A stretch of 33,984 nucleotides of DNA from Eubacteriales bacterium (GCA_029218505.1 JAQXRL010000095.1:1-33984), one strand, 5' to 3'. Positions 17,042 to 26,125 are shown, counted from the stretch's first letter. Notes: generated by a model not told the origin, from the sequence alone. A program made the numbers and translations.

Positions 17042-18616
17042 ATGCAATTTGCGGAGATAATCAAAAACGCCTTTTCGGCGATGAACGGCATAACCAACGC
17101 GTTGGTATATCTGGCGATTTGCGCGCTGTTCGTTCTGGGCATCGTGAAATGCGTGGCGCCGGTGATCAGCACCAGGGGCATGCTCAGGCGGGCTGCCAGA
17201 TTGATCCGGCAGGGCAACAACGCCAAGCACAGTTGGCAGGAAGAGAAATTTCTGGGCAAAGGCGCGCTGTTTCCTCATTGGAGCGAATACTTAAACAACC
17301 TGTTTTTTGCGGACGGAGAATACCATAACGCCAGCAACGTGGAGGATTACATCAACGAAGAAACCGTCATTTACGGCCCGGGCCGGCAAGCCTTTGCGGA
17401 CGCGATTCCCGGGCTGCTGGTCTCGTTGGGATTTCTGGGCACGCTGATCGGTCTGGCCCAAGGCCTGTCCGGTTTCGACATGACGGATTCCTCCGCGGTG
17501 CAGGCTTCGATTGTCACGTTGATTCCCGGCATGCGCTATGCCTTCACCACATCCATCGTGGGCGTGGTTTGTTCCATTGCCTTCACGTTGATTTCCCGGT
17601 CCGTAAACGGTTCCACGCAGCACGCGTTGAAGTCGTTTTATGGCGCCATGAGCCGTTACGCCGGCGTTTTGAGCGTAGATCCCATGACGCAGATCGCCAT
17701 TTACCAACAGGAACAGACCGCCTTGATTCAAACCATGGCCAAGGATCTCAACGGCGCCTTTACCCAGCACATGGCGGAGGCCATGGCGCAAACGGTGGAG
17801 CCCATCCACCAGAGCTTGAAGAATTTCATCACCGTTTCCACCAAAGAACAGATGCGCCTGCTGGACGCGGTTGCCCAGCGCTTCGTGGACAGAACCGAGG
17901 AAATGTTCCAGGGAGAATTGCAGGGCCTTTCCGACGTTTTGAGCCAAACCAGCCGCCGCCAAAGCGAAGCCTTCCAGGCCGTGGACGAATCCATGCGCAA
18001 AGCGCGGCAGGTTTTGGAGTCCGTGGAGAAAATCGGCGCCTCCGCGGAGGAACTTTCCGACACGTTCAACGCCTATATAAAGAGCCTTTCCGCCAACCAG
18101 AGTCAGGTTGACGACGCATACGTGCGGATCTCCGGCAATGTGGAGCGCATGGATTTGATTTCCCGGCAGCAAACCAGTTATCTGAAAGCCGTTTCCTCCA
18201 TGCAGGCGGGCATTGCCAAGTCCATGGACGACATGCGCCAAAACCTGGCGGAATACACGCAAGCCGTATCCAACCAGCAGGCGTCCGCCAGCGAAACCCT
18301 TTCAAAGACCGCGGCAGATTTGCGGCAGGCCGGCAGCGAAATTGCCCATATGCACGCAAAGACCGCCGAATCCATGGATCGGGAGCTGAAGGATACCCTG
18401 GATGCCTTCGCCGAATACGCCACCCAATTCAACAAGCGGGTGGATTATCTGGCCAGTTCCATCGCCAATTCCCTGTCCCAGTTGCCGCGGGCCGTGGATG
18501 ATACCTCCGCGCAGCTGCTGGATCAGGTGGATCGCCTGGGCGCAACGTTGCGGGACGCGCAGCGCGCGCTGGACGACGCCGTGGACAGAATGTATAATCC
18601 TCGCGCAAACGTATAA
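17042..18616 (+). CDS. MotA/TolQ/ExbB-like motor subunit with long C-terminal helical tail (ZorA-like)
   Basis: 524 aa; IPGLLVSLGFLGTLIGLAQGLSGFD and SIVTLIPGMRYAFTTSIVGVVCSIAFTLI (TM3/TM4 of the MotA/TolQ fold), then about 330 aa of predicted helix. RBS GGGAGG. Confidence 0.88.
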   Translation: MQFAEIIKNAFSAMNGITNALVYLAICALFVLGIVKCVAPVISTRGMLRRAARLIRQGNNAKHSWQEEKFLGKGALFPHWSEYLNNLFFADGEYHNASNVEDYINEETVIYGPGRQAFADAIPGLLVSLGFLGTLIGLAQGLSGFDMTDSSAVQASIVTLIPGMRYAFTTSIVGVVCSIAFTLISRSVNGSTQHALKSFYGAMSRYAGVLSVDPMTQIAIYQQEQTALIQTMAKDLNGAFTQHMAEAMAQTVEPIHQSLKNFITVSTKEQMRLLDAVAQRFVDRTEEMFQGELQGLSDVLSQTSRRQSEAFQAVDESMRKARQVLESVEKIGASAEELSDTFNAYIKSLSANQSQVDDAYVRISGNVERMDLISRQQTSYLKAVSSMQAGIAKSMDDMRQNLAEYTQAVSNQQASASETLSKTAADLRQAGSEIAHMHAKTAESMDRELKDTLDAFAEYATQFNKRVDYLASSIANSLSQLPRAVDDTSAQLLDQVDRLGATLRDAQRALDDAVDRMYNPRANV

Positions 18617-18655
18617 TTTTACGTTCATTCTTCGTGAAAGAAAGCAGGTGAACAT

Positions 18656-19678
18656 TTGCGAAGCATGCGGAAAATTTCCCGACAGGGGTATCGGCCTTCC
18701 GGCGGAGAAAACAGCTTCTGGCTTAGCTTTTCCGACTTGATGAGCGCCCTGCTCCTGATCTTTATTCTGATCATGTTCTACATCATGTATCAGTATTTTG
18801 ATATGTATGAAATCTCCATGGCCGAAATTGCCCGGCAGCAGTTTGATCTGGATCAAGCCAATTCGGAACTGGCCAGCCAGCAGGAAAAGCTGACCCAGTC
18901 CGAACAGCAAATGATCGCCCAGCAGATTCGCCTGGACGCCGCCCAGAAGGATTTGGAGGATGCGGAAGCGATTTTGTCTTCCCAACAGGAAGAATTGAGC
19001 AAAGCGCAGTCCATGCTGACGGAAAAGGAAAATGAAATTGCCGCGCAACAGGAAGCGCTGGACGCGTTGAGCATCCAGTTGGGGCAGCAGCAAACCCAAA
19101 TTGCGGACCAGCAGCAGCAATTGGACAACCAACAGCAGCAAATTGAAGCCCTGGTAGGCGTGCGCACGAAAATCATTTCGGCGCTGTCTCAAGCGCTGCG
19201 CAGCGCCAACATCAACGCCATCGTGGACGGAGACACCGGCGCCATCACGCTGGAAAGCGACGTGTTGTTTTCCACAGGACAATCCACGCTGTCCGCGGAA
19301 GGCAAGCAGAAAATCGACGAATTTCTTCCCGTGTATCTGAACGTGCTGTTCTCTCCGGAATATTCCAGCTATATTTCCGAAATCATCATTGAAGGACACA
19401 CGGACACGACGGGCAGCTATCTGATGAATTTGAAACTGTCCCAGGACCGGGCGCTGGCGGTGGCCAGTTATGTGCTTTCGGACACATATGCCGGCATTAC
19501 CGCCGACCAGAAAACCCGGCTTCGGCAAATTTCCACCGCCAACGGCCGATCCTTTAGCGACGTTATTACGGTGGACGGCCAGGAAGATCGGGAAGCTTCC
19601 CGGCGCGTGGTGTTCAAATTCCGCCTGACCGACGAGCAGATGATTCAGCAGATGCAGCAAATTTTGGAAGCAAATTAA
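18656..19678 (+). CDS. OmpA/MotB-like motor subunit (ZorB-like) with long extracytoplasmic coiled-coil linker
   Basis: 340 aa; FWLSFSDLMSALLLIFILIMFYIMYQYF single TM with conserved Asp; Q-rich coiled coil about residues 50-175; C-terminal OmpA-like ESDVLFSTGQSTLSAEGK...IIIEGHTDTTGSYLMNLKLSQDRALAVASYVL. Probable TTG start (18656) behind AGGTG; alternative ATG at 18665. Confidence 0.88.
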   Translation: MRSMRKISRQGYRPSGGENSFWLSFSDLMSALLLIFILIMFYIMYQYFDMYEISMAEIARQQFDLDQANSELASQQEKLTQSEQQMIAQQIRLDAAQKDLEDAEAILSSQQEELSKAQSMLTEKENEIAAQQEALDALSIQLGQQQTQIADQQQQLDNQQQQIEALVGVRTKIISALSQALRSANINAIVDGDTGAITLESDVLFSTGQSTLSAEGKQKIDEFLPVYLNVLFSPEYSSYISEIIIEGHTDTTGSYLMNLKLSQDRALAVASYVLSDTYAGITADQKTRLRQISTANGRSFSDVITVDGQEDREASRRVVFKFRLTDEQMIQQMQQILEAN

Positions 19679-19698
19679 CATCAGGAAAAGGAGATATC

Positions 19699-20235
19699 AT
19701 GCTCTACCTTCGCAGATTTGTCTGGTTTGTGGCCAAATGGCTTCTGGGCGTCACCATTGCCCTGGGCGTTTTGGTTTGCGCATTTTATATGTGCCTGAAC
19801 ACCGCGAACATCTATATCGTCTTGAACGACGGGCTGGAAAAACGCGTGGACGTCATTCTCACCCAGGATGACGCACAGGAATTGAACAATTACTTTCACC
19901 ACGACTTTCTGAACGCCGATCCCGCGCTGGCAGGCGCCTTCAACGGTTCTTCCGTATATTCGGATTATGTCATCAGCGACTTCGAATACAAGCTCACCAT
20001 CGAACGGCTTTGGGCGTGGCCATGGGATGAATACGCCACCTGTTCCGTGGTGGAACGCGTGCCCCGCATTGAAGGCAAGGTTCGTTCTTCCCGGAAAAAC
20101 GAAGTCTCCGCGGAAATTCCCACCTGGCAGGGCGGCCGGTATGATTTGACGTTGGTGCGTTCCGGCGGAAAATGGAAGATCATCGGCATGCAGCAAACGG
20201 CCATCCTGATGGAGGCCGAAACCGAAGCCGAATAA
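19699..20235 (+). CDS. Small single-pass membrane protein, possibly with an NTF2-like extracytoplasmic domain
   Basis: 178 aa; one N-terminal TM, then a soluble domain ending GGRYDLTLVRSGGKWKIIGMQQ; RBS AAAAGGAG, 20 nt after the ZorB-like gene. Confidence 0.75.
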   Translation: MLYLRRFVWFVAKWLLGVTIALGVLVCAFYMCLNTANIYIVLNDGLEKRVDVILTQDDAQELNNYFHHDFLNADPALAGAFNGSSVYSDYVISDFEYKLTIERLWAWPWDEYATCSVVERVPRIEGKVRSSRKNEVSAEIPTWQGGRYDLTLVRSGGKWKIIGMQQTAILMEAETEAE

Positions 20236-20322
20236 ACCCATTCCCCGGATGGCGCCCAGTCGGATTTGGCGGCAGGTTCGTCAAGTCCGATCTTTTTCCG
20301 GAAAAACAAAGGAGGAATTCCC

Positions 20323-21411
20323 ATGGCGCGAATCGTTGTGGGCATGTCCGGCGGAGTGGACAGCTCCGTGGCGGCGCTGCTTGCCCATCGGCAGGGACAC
20401 GACGTCATTGGCGTATTCATGAACAATTGGGAAGAAAAGGATGATCGCGGCGTTTGCACTTCCCAGCGGGACTGGGATGACGTGCGGCGGGTATGCGACG
20501 TCATCGGAATTCCCTATTATTCCGTAAACTTCGCCAAGGAATATCGGGAACGCGTATTCGCCCACTTTTTGGAAGAATACCGGCGGGGACGCACGCCCAA
20601 CCCGGACGTATTATGCAACCGGGAGATCAAATTCAACGTCTTTTTGGATTTTGCCCAATCCCTAGGCGCAGAAAAGCTGGCCACCGGGCATTTCGCGCGC
20701 CTGGGCCGGCAGGGAGACGAATATCAATTGCTGCGCGCGCCGGACGAAAACAAGGATCAGACGTATTTTCTGTACATGCTGGGGCAACGCGCCCTGTCCA
20801 ACGCCATGTTCCCGGTGGGCGGCATGCACAAGGCAGAGATCCGAAACGTCGCCCACGAGGCAGGCATTCCCGTGTTCGACAAAAAGGATTCCACGGGGGT
20901 TTGCTTCATCGGCGAACGCAATTTTCGGGAATTTTTGTCCCATTATCTGCCCGCCACGCCGGGAAAGATGGTCGACACCCATGGCAACGCGGTGGGGGAG
21001 CACATGGGCCTGATGTACTATACCCTGGGGCAGCGCCGCGGACTGGGCATCGGCGGCAGCGGCGACGGCCGGCGCTGGTTCGTGGTGGAAAAAAACCTGC
21101 GGGACAACGTGCTGGTGGTGGATCAAGGCGAAGATTCGCCGCTGCTGTATTGCCGCCAGGCTCTGTGTTCCCAGGCGACCTGGATCGCCGGACATCCGCC
21201 CGTGGAAGAGGGCGTTCCCATGCCCTGCAAGGCGCGAATGCGCCATCGCCAGCCCTTGCAGGACGCTGTTGCCACCATCCTGGGCGATCAGGTGCAAATT
21301 TTCTTTCCCACGCCACAGCGCGCCGTTACGCCAGGGCAATCCGCCGTGCTGTACGCGGACGACGTTTGCCTGGGCGGCGCTATCGTGGATGAAACCCGAA
21401 GGGAGATTTGA
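20323..21411 (+). CDS. mnmA: tRNA 2-thiouridylase MnmA
   Basis: MARIVVGMSGGVDSSVAALLAHRQGHDVIGVFMNNWEE; PNPDVLCNREIKF; KKDSTGVCFIGERNFREFL; YYTLGQRRGLGIGG; RBS AAAGGAGG. Track start (20266) too early. Confidence 0.97.
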   Translation: MARIVVGMSGGVDSSVAALLAHRQGHDVIGVFMNNWEEKDDRGVCTSQRDWDDVRRVCDVIGIPYYSVNFAKEYRERVFAHFLEEYRRGRTPNPDVLCNREIKFNVFLDFAQSLGAEKLATGHFARLGRQGDEYQLLRAPDENKDQTYFLYMLGQRALSNAMFPVGGMHKAEIRNVAHEAGIPVFDKKDSTGVCFIGERNFREFLSHYLPATPGKMVDTHGNAVGEHMGLMYYTLGQRRGLGIGGSGDGRRWFVVEKNLRDNVLVVDQGEDSPLLYCRQALCSQATWIAGHPPVEEGVPMPCKARMRHRQPLQDAVATILGDQVQIFFPTPQRAVTPGQSAVLYADDVCLGGAIVDETRREI

Positions 21412-21437
21412 TTCCCCCTCCGGGTTTGTTTTTTCCG
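21392..21437 (+). terminator. Terminator overlapping the mnmA stop codon
   Basis: AAACCCG-A-AGGG/CCCT-C-CGGGTTT followed by GTTTTTT. Confidence 0.8.
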
Positions 21438-21478
21438 ATTTTTTTTGCGATATATCCACGATAATTCCAGAAAACCAG

Positions 21479-21508
21479 TTGTGTATTCCAGGAAATCTAT
21501 GGTATAAT
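21479..21508 (+). promoter_or_regulatory. Predicted promoter of the coiled-coil membrane protein gene
   Basis: TTGTGT, 18-bp spacer, TATAAT (21503-21508). Confidence 0.55.
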
Positions 21509-21560
21509 TGCGATTAGATATACATATTCAAAAATGAATCCATGTTGGGAGGCTGTTCTT

Positions 21561-23150
21561 ATGGATCGGAAAACCAGAACCTGGCTGATTGTGCTGGTAG
21601 CGCTTTTGATTGCGGCAATCACAGGCGGCGTGGTCTTCAAAAGCCAGCTCTCTGCCGCAGAGGCAAAGCTGGCCTCCGCGCAGGCTCTGGAACAGGAAAG
21701 CGCCCAGGCTGTTGAAGCGTTGCGGGCGGAAATGGACGAGAAACAGCAGGCATTGGACGAGCAAACCGTTTCCAATGCCGCATTGAGCGAACAAATTGCT
21801 CAATTGCAGGCCGAAGCAGAAAGCCTGCAATCCCAGATCGACAAAAAGCAGCAGGAATTAGAAGCGCAGATTGATTCCAATGCGGCCGAAAGCGAAGCCT
21901 CACAGGCGCAGTTCGCCGCCGCACAAGAGGAAATCGCGATGCTGAAAGCCCAGGCGGAACAATCTCAAACGCAAATTGACGAACTGACGGACAAGTTGGC
22001 GCTGCAGGACGCTTACGCGCAAGCGCTGGAAGCGCAGTTGGCGCAGGAATCCGCCGCTTCCGAAACGTTGCGCCAGGACTTGGCCCAAAGCCAAGCCGAC
22101 GTCGCCAGCCTCACCGCTTCCTTGCAGGAATTGGAGCCCGTTACCGAGGAAAACAAGGCGCTGATCGCATCGCTGGAATCGGAACTTCAGCAGGCATACG
22201 CCTCTCTGGCAACCCTGGAAGCGCAAATCGTACAGCCTACGCCTGACGCCACGCCTGCGCAGACCGCCGCCATTTCCAAAACATGGGCCCGCGGCGCGCG
22301 GCAGCTGATCTCCATTCAGGAGCGCATGGCAGCCCTGCTTCACAGCGACGACGAGGAACTCAGCGACGCAAGCAAGCTGGAGGGCCTGGCGCAGCTGCTG
22401 ACGGAGCTAAAAGCCTGCGTCGCCGCCCTTACCGCCGACCAGGAGACTGCGCCCGCGCCGGACGACGCCGCGCTGGAAGCACAGCTTTCCGCCGCCAATG
22501 ACGTTATTGCCAATTTGCAGCAGCAAATTCAGGCAGGCGACGCCACCATCCGTTCCTTGGAAGAACAAATTGCCCAGAACGCCCAGGAACAGGAAACCCT
22601 GAAGCAGGAAATTGCGTTGGCGCAACAGGAACAGGCCAAGACCGCGGAACAAGAGGCCGCCATCGCGGACATGAACAAGGAATTGTCCGCGCTGAACGAT
22701 ACGGTATCGCTTTTGCAGAACAGCCTGGATGCGGAAAAAGACACCGTGGCCCAGCTGCAGACCCAATTGGAGGCGGCTCTGGCGCAATATGAGCGCGTTC
22801 TGGCCGAATTGCGCGCCTATCGCATTTCCCGCGAATTGGCCGCCGGCGAAGCATACACCTCCACGGAAACCGTCAACGCCATTACCATTGCCAAGGACGG
22901 CGTTACAGGCATTTGGAAGTTCACCAACATGGCCATCAGCGGTCACGACGTGGTGTTGGAAATCATCATGGACGATCAGGTGCTTTACACATCCCAGCCC
23001 ATCGCTCCAGGCGAATCCATCGACACCATCGTGCTGAACGCGCCGCTGGCCACCGGAACTTACGATGCCATGGTATTCACCAAGACATATGCCGCGGATG
23101 GCTCCTACCAGAGCGGCACTCGCACCCCCATTACCCTGATTGTGGAATAA
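21561..23150 (+). CDS. TM-anchored coiled-coil protein with C-terminal Ig-like/beta domain
   Basis: MDRKTRTWLIVLVALLIAAITGGVVF, then about 400 aa of Ala/Gln/Glu-rich coiled coil, then VNAITIAKDGVTGIWKFTNMAISGHDVVLEIIMDDQVLYTSQPIAPGESIDTIVLNAPLATGTYDAMVFTKTYAADGS. RBS GGGAGG. Confidence 0.85.
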   Translation: MDRKTRTWLIVLVALLIAAITGGVVFKSQLSAAEAKLASAQALEQESAQAVEALRAEMDEKQQALDEQTVSNAALSEQIAQLQAEAESLQSQIDKKQQELEAQIDSNAAESEASQAQFAAAQEEIAMLKAQAEQSQTQIDELTDKLALQDAYAQALEAQLAQESAASETLRQDLAQSQADVASLTASLQELEPVTEENKALIASLESELQQAYASLATLEAQIVQPTPDATPAQTAAISKTWARGARQLISIQERMAALLHSDDEELSDASKLEGLAQLLTELKACVAALTADQETAPAPDDAALEAQLSAANDVIANLQQQIQAGDATIRSLEEQIAQNAQEQETLKQEIALAQQEQAKTAEQEAAIADMNKELSALNDTVSLLQNSLDAEKDTVAQLQTQLEAALAQYERVLAELRAYRISRELAAGEAYTSTETVNAITIAKDGVTGIWKFTNMAISGHDVVLEIIMDDQVLYTSQPIAPGESIDTIVLNAPLATGTYDAMVFTKTYAADGSYQSGTRTPITLIVE

Positions 23151-23157
23151 TCTTCTC

Positions 23158-23189
23158 GGAGCCGCCCTGTTCTGGGGCGGCTCCTTTTT
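23158..23189 (+). terminator. Terminator of the coiled-coil gene
   Basis: GGAGCCGCCC (23158-23167) tgttctg GGGCGGCTCC (23175-23184) TTTTT. Confidence 0.92.
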
Positions 23190-23274
23190 GGCACTTGTTC
23201 TGCCATATTTCTAAATCATTTTCGATATCGTCGTTTTCTTTCGCGCCGAATTGCGCAATTCATCCATATATTTC

Positions 23275-23303
23275 TTGAATTCGCATCAAAATCATGCTAT
23301 AAT
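23275..23303 (+). promoter_or_regulatory. Sigma-A promoter of the SDR/ROK unit
   Basis: TTGAAT, 17-bp spacer, TATAAT (23298-23303). Confidence 0.75.
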
Positions 23304-23367
23304 TTCTCGCAGAGGGAAATACTTTCCAAAATATCTTTCAGAATCAAGCATTACAGGAGGAATATTC

Positions 23368-24144
23368 ATGGGCATCTTGGAAAAAATGCGCCTGGACGGC
23401 AAAAAAGGATTTGTCACCGGCGGCGCGCGAGGAATCGGGAAATGTGTCGCTACGGCGCTGGCGGAAGCCGGCTGTGACATTGCCATTGTTGACATGGACA
23501 TCGCCGAGGCCGAAAAGAGCGCGCTGGCAATCCGGGAAGCCACGGGCCGGGATGTGTTTGCCATTTGCTGCGACGTCACCAATCCGGAGGATGTGAACGC
23601 CATGGTAGACGCGGTTCTGGCGCGGTTTTCCCGCATCGACGTAGCGTTTTGCAATGCCGGAATCTGCGTAAATGCCCCGGCGGAGGAAATGACCTTTGAC
23701 CAATGGAAAAAGGTCCTGGACGTAAACCTCACCGGCGTATTTTTGACGGCGCAGGCGGCGGGCAAGGTCATGCTGCGGCAAGGCAAGGGCTCCATTATCA
23801 ACACCGCGTCCATGTCCGGCCACATCGTAAACGTGCCGCAGCCCCAATGCGCGTACAACGCATCCAAGGCTGGCGTCATTCAATTGACCAAATCCATGGC
23901 GGTGGAATGGGCCACCCGTGGCGTTCGCGTAAACTGCATCAGTCCAGGATATATCGGCACGGAACTGATTACCGCCCGCGCGGATTTGGTTCCCCTGATC
24001 GAGCAATGGAATTCCATCGCGCCCATGCACCGCCTGGGCAAGCCCGAGGAGCTTCAAAGCATCGTGGTGTATCTGGCCGGAGACACCTCCAGTTTCACCA
24101 CCGGAAGCGATTTCGTAATTGACGGGGCTTTCACCTCCTTCTGA
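23368..24144 (+). CDS. SDR family NAD(P)-dependent oxidoreductase
   Basis: MGILEKMRLDGKKGFVTGGARGIGKCVATALAEAGCD...; CNAGI; YNASKAGV; RBS AGGAGG. Confidence 0.93.
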   Translation: MGILEKMRLDGKKGFVTGGARGIGKCVATALAEAGCDIAIVDMDIAEAEKSALAIREATGRDVFAICCDVTNPEDVNAMVDAVLARFSRIDVAFCNAGICVNAPAEEMTFDQWKKVLDVNLTGVFLTAQAAGKVMLRQGKGSIINTASMSGHIVNVPQPQCAYNASKAGVIQLTKSMAVEWATRGVRVNCISPGYIGTELITARADLVPLIEQWNSIAPMHRLGKPEELQSIVVYLAGDTSSFTTGSDFVIDGAFTSF

Positions 24145-24186
24145 CCCATCCCGGCTGTGCCGGCAAATCTTTTGCAGGAGAGAACC

Positions 24187-25320
24187 ATGCTGGAAATGGA
24201 AAACGGCGGCAGGGACATCCGCCAGCGCAACAAAAAACGCGTGCTGGATTACATCTTTCGGAACCGCAAGGCGACAAAACAACAATTGGTGGATGCGTTG
24301 GACATGAGTCTGCCCACCGTGCTGCAAAACGTCAAAGAACTTTCCCGGGAAGGGTTGATCGCCACAGACGGGTATATGGATTCCACCGGCGGCCGCAAGG
24401 CCGCCGCCATTACCCCGATTCCACAGGTGCGTTTTGCCGTGGGCGTGGAAATTGCCCGGCAATCCGTAACGCTGGTGTTGGTGGATCTTTGCGGCGACGT
24501 TCAGCGGTTTGCGCAGCAGCGCTTCCCTTTCGCTTGGGAGGACGCCTATTTTCAGGCGCTGGACGCCATGATTCAGGAATTCGTGCGGGAATCCGGCGTT
24601 TCGGAACAGCGGGTTCTGGGCGTGGGATTTGCCTTGCCCGGGCCTGTGAGCCATGGACAGCATACCATCACATCCTCTATCACGCTAAACGCATACAACG
24701 CGCCCACCGCGCCCTTCGCCAGAAGCGTTCCCTATCCATGCGCCTTTGTTCACGACGCCGACGCCGCCGGGCATTCCGAAGCCCACGCCCGACAGGATCT
24801 GCGCAGCTTTGTGTACCTGCATCTGTCCCATTTGGTGGGCGGCACGGTCGTCGTGGACGGCGAACCTTTCTGCGGCGTCCACAACCGCAGCGGCGAATTC
24901 GGCCATATGCGCCTGTATCCCCACGGAAAAACATGCTATTGCGGCAACGACGGCTGCGCCGACCCTTACCTTTCCGCCGACGTGTTGGCGCAGGGAATGG
25001 AAAACGGCCTAAGCGGCTTTTTCGCCCGCCTGGAAGCCGCCGATCCTGCCTGCGTACAGCGCTGGCACGAATATCTGGATTCCCTGGTAATTCTGGTGAA
25101 CAACCTGAACATGGTGTTCGACAACCCCGTGGTGCTGGGCGGCGCCGTGGGCGCTTTCCTGACGCCATGGATGGCGGAAATCAACCGCCGCGCCTCTGCC
25201 ATCAACCTGTTCGCAGACGGCGATTACGTTTACCCATGCGCAAGCGGGCCGCACGCCGCCGCACTGGGCGCCGCGCTGATGCACATTGACCGCTTCTTCC
25301 GCCAGTACCCCAACCGATAA
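24187..25320 (+). CDS. ROK family transcriptional regulator
   Basis: N-terminal wHTH (IRQRNKKRVLDYIFRNRKATKQQLVDALDMSLPTVLQNVKELSREGLI) plus ROK domain with Zn motif CYCGNDGCADPYLS; RBS AGGAGA. Confidence 0.9.
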   Translation: MLEMENGGRDIRQRNKKRVLDYIFRNRKATKQQLVDALDMSLPTVLQNVKELSREGLIATDGYMDSTGGRKAAAITPIPQVRFAVGVEIARQSVTLVLVDLCGDVQRFAQQRFPFAWEDAYFQALDAMIQEFVRESGVSEQRVLGVGFALPGPVSHGQHTITSSITLNAYNAPTAPFARSVPYPCAFVHDADAAGHSEAHARQDLRSFVYLHLSHLVGGTVVVDGEPFCGVHNRSGEFGHMRLYPHGKTCYCGNDGCADPYLSADVLAQGMENGLSGFFARLEAADPACVQRWHEYLDSLVILVNNLNMVFDNPVVLGGAVGAFLTPWMAEINRRASAINLFADGDYVYPCASGPHAAALGAALMHIDRFFRQYPNR

Positions 25321-25373
25321 ATTTTTTTCTTCGCTCGCTTTCCGGGATTTCCAGCAAGGATTTTTGTAATCTT

Positions 25374-25393
25374 CCCGGACGCATCCGGGGTTT
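25374..25393 (+). terminator. Possible terminator after the ROK gene
   Basis: CCCGGA-CGCA-TCCGGG followed by GTTTC; weak T-tract. Confidence 0.35.
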
Positions 25394-25574
25394 CACCATG
25401 CTTCGCGGCCATGTTTCCACAGCTTTCCAAAATGTGTTTCTCAATTTGCGCCCTTTTTCGGCTTTGACCATGGCGCATGCTGCCTTCCCGCGTTTTTGTC
25501 CCGCGCATTTCACCGCGCATTGGCGCATATCGTAATGTGCATCCAATTTCAGCGGTGAAAGGAAGGTTGGTATC

Positions 25575-25928
25575 ATGAAGCGATGGTTTTCCCTGTTTCT
25601 GGCGGTATGTCTGGCGGCTGCATGCATCAGTATGGTTTCGGCATCCGCAGAGAGACTTGCGGCTTTGTCTCAAATCGCGGTGGACAAGCCCGAAGCGGAG
25701 ATCTGTCTGCCGGACGCCGGCTCCGGCGAATTTGCGCCTGAACCGGCGAACGCCTGTTGGAACCAAACCGTTTCCAACGCGCAACCCACCCAACGCAAGA
25801 TACCCATTTTCACTTCCGCGGCAAAGAACCCCTTGCCTTTCCGTTCCTCAAGGATGGACAAGCCACGGGTTGTTCTCCTGCCCAGAGGGTCTCCCACGCA
25901 GATATGCCATGCCGGCAGAGCACCCTAA
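25575..25928 (+). CDS. Small putative secreted protein (signal peptide) of unknown function
   Basis: 117 aa; MKRWFSLFLAVCLAAACISMVSASAERL signal peptide and RBS GAAAGGAAGG; C-terminal half has no recognisable fold and could be out of frame or decayed. Confidence 0.4.
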   Translation: MKRWFSLFLAVCLAAACISMVSASAERLAALSQIAVDKPEAEICLPDAGSGEFAPEPANACWNQTVSNAQPTQRKIPIFTSAAKNPLPFRSSRMDKPRVVLLPRGSPTQICHAGRAP

Positions 25929-26125
25929 ACACATTTTTCACAGGCCGCGTTTTTGAAAAAGACCGGGCATCATTTGACAAATCCTCCGGCACATCCCGGA
26001 AATATGCGGCAACCCCTCATAGGTTTTCTCAATTTCACGCCCCTGTTTTAACAGAATCCATCATTTTTCCGTTGCGATGCTCTGTTTTTCGCGTTACATA
26101 TGCATCATTTATCCCAATTTTCGCA

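Noticed and set aside
18302-19681. 459-aa minus-strand ORF over the ZorB-like gene
   Set aside because: Antisense shadow; sense strand has OmpA motif, RBS and operon context.
17042-20235. Calling the motor operon a canonical Zorya defence system or flagellar stator
   Set aside because: No zorC/D/E-like genes and no flagellar genes in the window; only a ZorAB-like architecture is supported.
24489-25289. Arg-rich 266-aa plus-strand ORF
   Set aside because: Overlaps the ROK gene in another frame; composition is a GC artefact.
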